Below, piece after piece: positions 40,000-47,538 of a stretch of 64,000 nt of DNA. The notes under the pieces were generated by a model. That model was not told the origin of the DNA, did no database searches, and saw only the letters and a program-made list of their open reading frames with translations. The stretch is taken from positions 28,105 to 92,104 of the forward strand of contig LLCB01000241.1 of assembly GCA_001414345.1 (NCBI GenBank), in the 5' to 3' direction. Within the stretch, counting starts at the first letter, position 1. Each line of letters opens with the position of its first letter. Position numbers and translations under genes: made by a program. This DNA is from Hymenoscyphus infarciens. Lineage: Eukaryota > Ascomycota > Leotiomycetes > Helotiales > Helotiaceae.

Positions 40000-41220
40000 A
40001 AAACTCTAATAGTTATAGATATCGCTACGTCGTCTTTTAACTTAAACTTAGCTTTATAGACAGTTCTAGAGATAAGATAGAACTACTAGAGATTCGTAGA
40101 ATATACCGCGTATAGATGTTAAGTCTTCGTATCTCTTATATAGAATAGTAGCTAATTAGTACTTATACTAGTAGTCTCTTAATTTAATAATCTCTCTCTT
40201 AATTACTTTAAATATATAAAAGATAAAGTATAATTATACTAGATTATCTCTTAAGCTCTAGAGGCTAAGCCTTAGGTCCTATAACTAAGATAGATTAATA
40301 GCCTTAACTTTAAAGCTATTATAAAGCTAGCTTTTATAAGATTCTTTTATATAGTAGAGATTATATATAAAAATACTAATTTAGCTAACTATAAAGTGTT
40401 TATATATATACGCTTTTAATAATAGAATATTACTTTTACTAAAGAAGATAAATATATAATTATACGTCTATAATTATAATAGTACGAAATATATACTATA
40501 GGAGAAGAGGTATATAGAAGTATATTTAAGACTAAATAATATATATTAATACTAGGTACTAATATAGAAGAAAAAGAAAAACTATTCTTCTTCTATACTA
40601 AGTATAAACATCTATATATAAGAGGTTAGAGACTACTAAGTGTTAATAAGAATAATAACCGAGTCTTTCTAAATATAGCTACTAAAATAATAAAGGCTTT
40701 AAAGCTAAATATATAAGACCTTAAAGCGAAATATATAATATCTAATCCTTACTCTCTTTAGCACCTTCTATCTTATAAGTTATAAGAGTATTAGTAGTTA
40801 TAGAGGTATTAGTAGTTTTACAAATGCTAATAATTCAAGATAGCGTACTATTATAATAATCGAGTAAATTAGACTATAAGTATATAGAGGTAGAGATATA
40901 CGTATTAGATATAGAATTACTTATATACTTTATAGTAGTACTTTAAGTACTATTTACTTTTAATTCTTAATCTTCTATAATACTACTCTTTTACTAGAAA
41001 GATAGCTCTTTTATAAGAAACCGATCTATTAGTTCTTTATACTACTACTTCTAAATAGTTAGTATTAGTAATAGTATATTATATTTAGAATATAGTCTAT
41101 ATAGAGGTGCTATATAATATACTTTTAATAATAGAGTATTAGATATAGATATTTAGATACTTAGAAGATAGACTTTAAATACTTTTAAGAGATACTTTAC
41201 TCTAGGCTATTAGAAGTAAT
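40000..41220 (+). pseudogene. Ngaro-like tyrosine recombinase relic
   Basis: The C-terminal catalytic half is visible at 41,088-41,210: EYSLYRGAI*YTF, then VLDIDI*ILRR and LNTFKRYFTLGY. Undoing only C-to-T and G-to-A changes, this fits the H-x-x-R box (Y at 41,091-41,093 for H, R at 41,103-41,105), an L-G-R/H-W block, and the nucleophilic Tyr at 41,193-41,195. That layout is specific to tyrosine recombinases and absent from LTR and LINE elements. The N-terminal half lies left of or around the solo LTR at 40,475-40,855 and its Arg box was not placed. Confidence 0.72.
40475..40855 (-). mobile_element. Solo LTR of the chromovirus family
   Basis: 381 bp, the reverse complement of the LTRs at 11,234 and 18,692 and identical to them in length. 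Flanked by an exact TSD, ATAAT (40,470-40,474 and 40,856-40,860). No internal sequence remains, so it arose by LTR-LTR recombination. It interrupts the recombinase region of the Ngaro-like element. Confidence 0.88.
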
Positions 41221-41442
41221 AGCTTTTAAATAGACTCTTTTTAATATATAGAGCTCTCTCTCTCTTAGCTTAGTAGACTTTAGAAGACCTCTATAGTTAG
41301 TAGATAGTATATTCTCTATTATAACTATATTACTTTGCTATTTATACTACTTATAGTCCTTTATATATTACTTTAAAAAAAGCTTTATTCTTTCTTATAT
41401 TTATAATAGCTTCTCTTTAATTAGTTAAGTAACCTTACTTAA

Positions 41443-41621
41443 AATAGCTAATAGTATTTACTCTTTTTACTCTTATATTAGTAAGATACTTAAAAAGCTT
41501 TCTAATTAGTCTAAAAAGAAGGTATATAAGAGAGTATAGAGTAAGATACTAGAAGCTAGCTAGTAAATATAGAAATTCTTAAAATAGCTTTAAATATATA
41601 TATATAATAAAAAGTAATAAA
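41443..41621 (+). repeat. Ngaro-like split direct repeat B1
   Basis: 179 bp repeat of B2 (41,842-42,017). It ends exactly where A2 starts, making the B-A junction expected of a circular intermediate. Confidence 0.85.
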
Positions 41622-41772
41622 TAGAAGAGGTTTATAGTAAATTAAGGAATTAGCTTAATAAGTAGAGAGAGGTATATATATATCTTCTTTTATACTAAGT
41701 AACCTCTATTCTATTAATAATACTTTCTATTACTTTTAACGTTATATTAAGTATTAAGCTCTTTTTTAATCT
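41622..41772 (+). repeat. Ngaro-like split direct repeat A2
   Basis: 151 bp, matches A1 at 5,454-5,604. It abuts B1 with no gap and is followed by a ~70 bp spacer before B2. Confidence 0.85.
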
Positions 41773-41841
41773 CACTCTCGTATCTTCTTATAATACGCTT
41801 ACTAGGATTAGTTTATACTTTTTAGCCTCTTAAATAAGTAT

Positions 41842-42017
41842 AATAGCTAATAGTACTTACTCTTTTTACTCTTATATTAGTAAACTTAGAGAGCCTTCTA
41901 ATTAGCTTAAAAAGAAGGTATATAAGAGAGTATAGAGTAAGATACTAGAAGCTAGCTAGTAAATATAGAAATTCTTAAACTAGTCTTAAATAGGTATATA
42001 TAACGAAAAGTAATAAA
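41842..42017 (+). repeat. Ngaro-like split direct repeat B2 (right end)
   Basis: 176 bp match to B1. Its last base is taken as the right end of the element. No target-site duplication is seen outside A1 and B2, as expected for recombinase-mediated insertion. Confidence 0.82.
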
Positions 42018-42079
42018 AGTATATATAGAAGTATAAGAGTTTATTTAATAAAGGCTTATTTAATATTAAATTATAGTAT

Positions 42080-42943
42080 TATTAGTATAGATTCAAGAGT
42101 AAATAGCGATTCGGATTAGTATATATAGGTATACGTGCTTCTCGCTTAAGAGCTACTTAAGTAGATATCGTAGCTAGCTTTACTCGGTATATAGGAATAA
42201 ATATATAACTCTTTTTATATCGCTTTTATAACTATAAGTTATACTAATACTATCTAACTCTAGTAAGATATTAAATAATAGACCTCTTCTTAATATTAAC
42301 TTTGTTATTTAAAAATTTATTAAGACGCTAATATCCTAGAACCCTTTTTAGAACTACTCTAGAGACGCGGACATAGCTAACTCTAAAAGCTTCTAAGGCT
42401 TTTAAGTAACTTCGAATTTAGTATTATTCTAAGAGTTAGATACTTTTATTACTCTTAAAGATATTAAAACCTTTGTCTTTAATTTAAGCGATAATAGTAA
42501 TAACTTTAATATTCTTACTAAACTTCTAGAGTAAAATTAGTAATAGAATAATCCTAGTAGAGAGCTACTAGTATAAAGAAGTAATAATTAATAATAAGAT
42601 AATTCTAGTAGAGAGCTACTAGTATAAAGAGGTATATACTTCGATCTAGGTTAATATAAATAAGCTAGTTATATAGAATAGAATAAGAGGTAATAAGAGC
42701 TCTTTATTAGTTAGATTAGATAGGAGATTTTATAAGCTTTTAAGTAACTTCTATTATTTTAAAGAAGTACTAGTATTAGTATATATTTATGAGTAAATAG
42801 CGATTTAGATTAGTATACGTAGGTACACGTGCTTCTCGCTTAAGAGCTACTTAAGTAAGCATTATAGCTAGCTTTACTTAGTATATACGAACGAATATAT
42901 AACTCTTTTTATATCGCTTTTATAACTATAAGTTATACTAACA
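42080..42943 (+). mobile_element. Deleted mini-copia (copia 2 family)
   Basis: Two 170-bp LTRs of the copia 2 family (42,080-42,249 and 42,774-42,943) enclose only ~520 bp. The interior joins segments similar to copia 2 around 36,640-36,840, around 33,880-33,920 (present twice in tandem: 42,540-42,585 and 42,588-42,640) and around 38,430-38,567. All coding capacity is lost. Flanking 5-mers (AGTAT, GTTAT) do not match, so no TSD is claimed. This is a TRIM-like non-autonomous derivative. Confidence 0.75.
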
Positions 42944-43205
42944 GTTATATTAAATAGAGTTTATTATCTTACTCTAGTTAAGGCTTCAAAGAAGGTAGAT
43001 TTAATATGATTAATATGTAGTATATAAAACGTCTACTAAAGAGAGAGGAGAGTGCGGAGCACTTTCGTAACTATATACAGGTCCGCCAGGTCACGTGTGC
43101 ACACCACAACAATACATGTGTAGCTATTGGACGACCGGCATTGAATCCAGCGCTTGTCTCGTTGGTTGTTGAAGTACTGATTTGTGTGTTTTTCTCGCAT
43201 TAGGG
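42944..43205. other. Sharp border between RIP block and gene island
   Basis: Composition changes within about 100 bp near 43,040: upstream is TpA-rich, downstream has normal CpA, TpG and CpG. GTTGGTTG...TACTGAT...CATTAG just before 43,204 could be the end of an intron, in which case an upstream exon of the next gene has been lost or sits near 43,060-43,160. Nothing else is recognised. Confidence 0.5.
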
Positions 43206-43647
43206 ATGAGAGGTTTCGCGCGTTATCTTTCGGATTCTGAGGAGGTGGCGAGTATAACTCAGAAAATGTGGCGCGTACGTCTCTCCTCCCTCTTGCCTCC
43301 CCATCCCCTTCTCCTCGTCAAACTACCACACGATAAAAAAACAGAACATAGATTGGTGCTACATTCACTACGCAACTGCCTATCAACTCTCCACCATTCT
43401 CCTCGCCACCGTTCCACGCTGGTACCTTTACCAAGCTCTCGGCTCAAATTTCCTCTGGATGCTTCCTTGTGCACTTGTTGTGACGGTTAAGAGATTTGAG
43501 GAGACCAAGGCTTCGACCGTTTGTGCTGTTATTCTTGGGGGGGCTTTGGTGTTTGGTTTTTCAAACGTGGGATTGGTTTTGGGGATTTGGACTCGGAAAC
43601 CTTTGAAGAGAAAGATGAAGATTAGAAAAGTTGAGAGGGGTTTGTGA
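43206..43647 (+). CDS. Small membrane protein, two exons, unknown family (possibly a C-terminal remnant)
   Basis: Proposed exons 43,206-43,274 and 43,345-43,647, giving 123 residues. The 70-bp intron has donor GTACGT, a CAAACTACCAC branch-like region and acceptor ACAG. Both exons join in phase 0, and the joined product reads sensibly: MRGFARYLSDSEEVASITQK, then exon 2 starting NIDWCYIHYATAYQL. Exon 2 holds two hydrophobic segments (about residues 53-70 and 80-103) and ends in a basic tail rich in Lys and Arg. I do not recognise the family. The ATG at 43,206 is the only start seen, but a CATTAG just before it could be an acceptor, so this may be the last part of a gene cut off by the RIP block. 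Reading frames on the other strand here look like shadows. Confidence 0.5.
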
Positions 43648-43904
43648 GGGGACAAGCTTGCAGCAGACACAGATCCAAGAGTTATTGTGTGTATGATTCG
43701 AGTCAAAGTTACGCCCAACCAGTTTTGCAACCCCTTTTCTTCCTCGCTTAGAGACCTTAGGTTGATTACTAACTGCCAGCTACGGCTATTCACTGGACTG
43801 GGTAAGAACATGTAATGATGCGGTACTCAAGGGGTCACTAATATTAAACGCTTTCCAAAGCCAAGAGACATGCACATTCTATTTCCAACTTTCCTAGGAT
43901 AGTT

Positions 43905-45040
43905 CTATTCAGTTCCTGCTTGTTCCTTCATTCTTTTCCAACTCGCCGGCAGATGGCCACCAATGCTCAACCGATCTGCCTCTTCCTTCAACTCCTCCCA
44001 AAACCGGAACATTTGCCTCTGAAATGCCCCCTCCGGCTTATCACTTGGACTATTATATAAGGGTGGAGACATTGTTCCTAATTGGTTCTGCGTTTATCAC
44101 CTTGGTCAGATGCTCCATTCTTGAAAACCACAAACTAGGAGAGGAAAATATAGCTGACCTTTTTCAGTGCTAAAGATATGAATGCGATAGTGAAAGTAAT
44201 CCACCAATAAGATCGGTTCGGACCCCTCAGATGTCGTCCCCCACGAAACTCTATCGTTCCCGTACCCCCATTGACGATATTCTTAAAGTTCCAAACCACA
44301 TACCGTGCTCCTCGCGACGTTCCTTGCATGAGTTCCAAGATCCCGTCGGTGTTTTGGATGCCATTGATGTGTTGCCCAATGGCCTTGAAGACAGCCGCAT
44401 TCTTTTTCTTCAGATTTTCCTTTAGTATTGGCGAGTATTTCGAGTTCAGATTGCAGTAGTCATTATCGGAGCGTGCAGGTGGTAGCAGAGTTTTGACGAA
44501 GTGCTCGTGGGTAATAACTGTGAACGCAATGATCTTGAGTTCACTCAGAGTGTATTGTCGGTTGACAGGCGCAACATGTATATGGCTGCCACAGGAGTTG
44601 TTCTCCATCACCTTGAAAATTTTCCGGATGGCATCCCAGAACAGACTGAGTTGCTCTTCCCAGTTCGCATTGGTTTTCAGAACAGGAGACACGGCTTCCA
44701 GACAAACTGCTTGCTTTGTTAGACGAGATTCACGTTGAATGGTGCTCTTCAGTCTAGCAAATAATGAGCAGCATGATTTGTGAAGCTCACCTTGGGTTCC
44801 GGTACCCAAAAGAGAACCATCCCTAGTAATAAACCATTTGTCGTAGTGTTCGGGGTGCTGTGATTGCCATCTAGAATCAAGACGGTCTGCAACAGCATCA
44901 AGACCTCTATTTCTTAATGCTAGTGCTAGTCTCTCGTAATACTCTTGGGGTTTGCTTGACCATTCAGGGCGGACTTTCCAAGGCTGTCCCACAGCTTCAA
45001 TTTCTATACCGAATCCAAACCGCGGAACAGAAGATTCCAT
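43905..45040 (-). CDS. Amidoligase-family protein (GCS/GS-fold), two exons
   Basis: Exon 1 is 45,040-44,159 from an ATG (MESSVPRFGFG); exon 2 is 44,087-43,905, ending TAG. The 71-bp intron has donor GTCAGC and acceptor GCAG, phase 0, giving 354 residues. Earlier in-frame codons upstream lack an ATG. Motifs of the 'putative amidoligase' family (ATP-dependent carboxylate-amine ligases related to glutamine synthetase and gamma-glutamylcysteine synthetase): FGFGIEIEA at 8-16 (metal-binding acidic strand), DGSL at 74-77, EAVSP at 115-119, SCGSHIHVAP at 149-158, Arg190, and GTIEFRGG at 261-268. All expected acidic, His and Arg residues are present, so it is probably active. Substrate is unknown; such enzymes join an amine to a carboxylate, often of glutamate. 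No signal peptide is seen. Divergently arranged with the cyclotransferase-like gene, 639 bp between starts. Confidence 0.82.
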
Positions 45041-45679
45041 AACACCAGGAGGTCTCGAGGTAATCAAAATACAGAGTTGCAAGTTTGCTGCCACTTGATA
45101 AAAGGAACTTTGTCGATGAAGATTATATTATCATTTTAGTAGCAGGATTCTGGGAAATCAATCCTCCCTTCCGTTCCATAACTCGCAGTCATAGCCCGTT
45201 ATGGGTAGGGCCGTATTTTCCAATCCCAAGACTGTGTAGCCACACCGTTTTGAAAACGACCTTAGGCATAATGGAGGCGTCTTACGCTGAAATGTGAATA
45301 ATTATTGGGCTGACATGCTGTGTCACTTGGGGAGGCACAAAATCGCTAGTCAGCGCCCGGCTGGTATGAGCAGGACTCTTGGTATATGCAATATCTCGGT
45401 GAGCTTTTGCAGATGTGCCTCAGCTGACTGCGAGTGTTTGGCCGCAGCGTTTCATTTGTGGGAACATCCGCTGTTTCTGGCGGGAAGAGAGCGTGCCTTT
45501 TGATAGGCAAACCCAGATTTAAGCGAGGGTGTGGGGGCTAATGCAGCCTCTTGCACTTGCAGGGCGGTTCTCGGAACCAGCCACCCACATTAAATACCCT
45601 TTGGTTAGCCTTTCCGTTTTTTGGTCTCTCATCTCTCTTTATGTGTATCCTTTTCCCCTTTCTGAAGCAAAAACCCAAG
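45041..45679. promoter_or_regulatory. Shared intergenic region between divergent genes
   Basis: 639 bp between the ATG of the amidoligase (minus) and the ATG of the cyclotransferase-like gene (plus), so it must hold both promoters and 5' UTRs. A pyrimidine-rich run (TTTCCGTTTTTTGGTCTCTC, about 45,618-45,637) precedes the plus start, common in fungal promoters. Small open frames here have no coding signs. Co-regulation is an inference from the layout. Confidence 0.55.
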
Positions 45680-46678
45680 ATGACTCGCCCCTCAAGTTAC
45701 GAAAGACCGACGCGAGTTGCGGTTCAAACCGTCTATTTTGCCTACGGCAGCAATCTCTCTCTTGCGCAAATGGCAAAACGCTGCCCTGAAAGTCGCTATC
45801 TCGGACGAGGACGACTCCCCAATTTCAAATGGCAAATCAACACTCGGGGTTATGCAAACGTTTGCCTTTCAGAAGGCGACAGTGTTGAGGGCCTCTGCTT
45901 CTTGTTAAGTCAAAAGGATGAGAAGAGGTTGGATATCAATGAGGGCGTTCCCACTGCTTATGAGAAGCAGAACCTCACAGTAGAGGTGTTTGCAGCAACA
46001 GCCAGCATAGCAGGACGGAGGGTCAGGGAGGTTATCGACAAGATTTCACAACCGCTCTCGGATTCTCAACACCAACATTCGACCACAGGCCTTCCGAAGT
46101 ATCATTCTGACACTTATGAGTCAATACACGCACTTGTGTACATCAACTGGTCAAATGCCAAAGATGGAATTCCACGGACGGAATACATTTCACGAATCAG
46201 TAGTGGAGTTGATGACGCGAAAGTCTTGGGGATACCGGCTCCATACTTTGTGAAGTATTTTAAGGGTCCAATGGAGCGTAGATTCGTACAGAGGGACCTC
46301 CAAGGAAGTAGAGAGATCAACGATGAATATACAGGACCACAGCAGCGCAGGGAGGGCAGAAATTCACGACTGCCCTTATCAGATGACAGTCGGCAGAGAA
46401 TGGGGGAGGAAAGGGTGGGATATGGGAGAACTCTTTCTGCACGCGGGGAGGACAGCATGGAGGGTCAGGTAAGAAGCCAATCAGATCATGAGAGGGAAGT
46501 CCATGTTGCTGATGCGACGCATCTCAGTCAACTGGAAGAGAAGCAGCACCACGTCACAGAACGAGACATTCGAGAAGGCACGGAGGGAGACGGAGAAGTG
46601 GAGGAGGAAGACATCACGAATCCATCCCAAGTACTCCCAGATCAAGAAACTGGTTCTCAAGAGGGTCTTATCCTATGA
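45680..46678 (+). CDS. Gamma-glutamylcyclotransferase-like protein with charged tail
   Basis: Starts at ATG 45,680 (context AAGATGA); the frame is open further upstream, but that part has no family similarity. 332 residues if unspliced. The GGCT/AIG2 fold shows VYFAYGSNLSLAQMAKR at 18-34 (substrate P-loop Y-G-S-N), YLGRGRLPNFKWQIN at 40-54, LDINEGVPTAY at 84-94 with Glu88 as the likely catalytic acid (human GGCT has L-D-E-Q-E-G-V), ALVYINW at 151-157, and EYISRISSG...GIPAPYF at 168-190. The family removes gamma-glutamyl groups as 5-oxoproline. Residues 200-332 are hydrophilic, rich in Glu, Arg and Gln, and probably disordered. A good fungal intron is possible at 46,469-46,527 (GTAAGA donor, CTGATG branch, CTCAG acceptor, 59 bp). 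Splicing there would change the C-terminus to an Arg-rich end finishing near 46,69x. Confidence 0.82.
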   Translation: MTRPSSYERPTRVAVQTVYFAYGSNLSLAQMAKRCPESRYLGRGRLPNFKWQINTRGYANVCLSEGDSVEGLCFLLSQKDEKRLDINEGVPTAYEKQNLTVEVFAATASIAGRRVREVIDKISQPLSDSQHQHSTTGLPKYHSDTYESIHALVYINWSNAKDGIPRTEYISRISSGVDDAKVLGIPAPYFVKYFKGPMERRFVQRDLQGSREINDEYTGPQQRREGRNSRLPLSDDSRQRMGEERVGYGRTLSARGEDSMEGQVRSQSDHEREVHVADATHLSQLEEKQHHVTERDIREGTEGDGEVEEEDITNPSQVLPDQETGSQEGLIL

Positions 46679-47538
46679 GCGATTATTATTAGATCGTATC
46701 AATTCATTTGTTGCAACAAGTAGACCAGCTTTCGTGAAATTCTCTCTTCCAACATTCTAGCAAGATAACTCGAGGGTAACAATTTGTTCTAACCCAGCAC
46801 CTTTCCATCTATTTCTAATTCTAGTGTAGACTTCCAAAGAATGAAAGTTCAACCCCTACCTACGCCACGTAGCACTGCATTGGAAGGAGCCTGACTGGTT
46901 AATATTCCACAAAAAGTAACCATAAGCAGAGTCTAAATGGCTGAAACTTTATACAGCTGCCAGCCTCCTGCAACTCTAAGTTCTGCCGTTGAGAGCTTCC
47001 CATTTCGGTGTCTATATTTGTCCACATCAAGGCCCAATTGATTTCGATGTTTGCTTTACAGGTTCTTCCCCTTTAAGACTACAGCAGCCCCCACGGGCTG
47101 AAACTCGCCACATTTCTACGTTGCGGCCCCAACCTCGGATTACTAGCCCCCAACCGTGAAGTTCCGCCGCCAGGAGGCATATTTCAAATTAAGCGAAGAG
47201 TTTGAGGCGAAATAGGAACCATTGCCTATTACCATATCGGCCACAAGGCCCTCGGGAGCGGTTATTGAAGCTGAAAAGTGGCACGTTCTTAAGCCTTCCC
47301 TGTGGTTCCCTGCCCGGCTTCCCTAGATGCCGGGGATTGAATTTAGTGCGACTTCCAAGGAAGCCACACTTGCTACGTGAGGTCTCCGTAGACATTTGAC
47401 TGCTTAACGTATCCCTACGAAGTTCATTTCCTCTGTTGCCGAATATCCCAACTCTGAGACCCAGAATTACACCAGCGACGATGCGATGAAACTGTAGTCA
47501 CCAACAAAGACAGTGGCGGACTTTCGCTCGAGGCAAAC
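46679..47538. other. Intergenic region, no gene seen
   Basis: Composition is normal for genic DNA. It should contain the 3' end of the cyclotransferase-like transcript and the promoter of the ankyrin gene. Overlapping small frames at 47,189-47,399 on both strands are too short and mutually exclusive to be credible. No element or RNA gene was recognised. Confidence 0.5.

Larger units (their letters stand above)
5454..42017 (+). mobile_element. Ngaro-like DIRS-order retrotransposon, split by nested insertions
   Basis: The element is seen as pieces 5,454-6,836, 19,885-21,407, 32,133-32,510, 38,744-40,474 and 40,861-42,017, about 6.2 kb once inserts and duplicated target sites are set aside. In order, all on plus: repeat A1, a gag-like frame (5,650-6,820), reverse transcriptase (20,600-21,399, resuming at 32,133), RNase H (38,744-38,950), tyrosine recombinase (ending near 41,220), then repeats B1-A2-B2. 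Gag, RT/RH, YR in that order with split direct repeats is the Ngaro arrangement, not the DIRS1 one (inverted repeats) or an LTR element. RT, RNase H and recombinase frames continue across the insertion points, which independently supports the nesting. All frames carry TAA/TAG where CAA, CAG or TGG would be expected, so the copy is dead. Confidence 0.82.

Noticed and set aside
1900..43040. AT-rich block as a mitochondrial insertion
   Set aside because: It resolves into nuclear transposons with RIP signatures; no mitochondrial genes or tRNAs were seen.
1900..43040. AT-rich block as a centromere
   Set aside because: Regional centromeres of some ascomycetes look like this, but sequence alone cannot show it and the block is interrupted by genes after 41 kb. 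CenH3 ChIP would decide.
43428..43811. Minus-strand frame of 127 codons
   Set aside because: It overlaps the better-supported two-exon gene on plus and has no family features.
45294..45503. Small plus-strand frame in the divergent intergenic region
   Set aside because: Short, no conserved features, and lies within the expected promoter.
47189..47399. Overlapping small frames on both strands
   Set aside because: Mutually exclusive shadows in an intergenic region with no coding signs.
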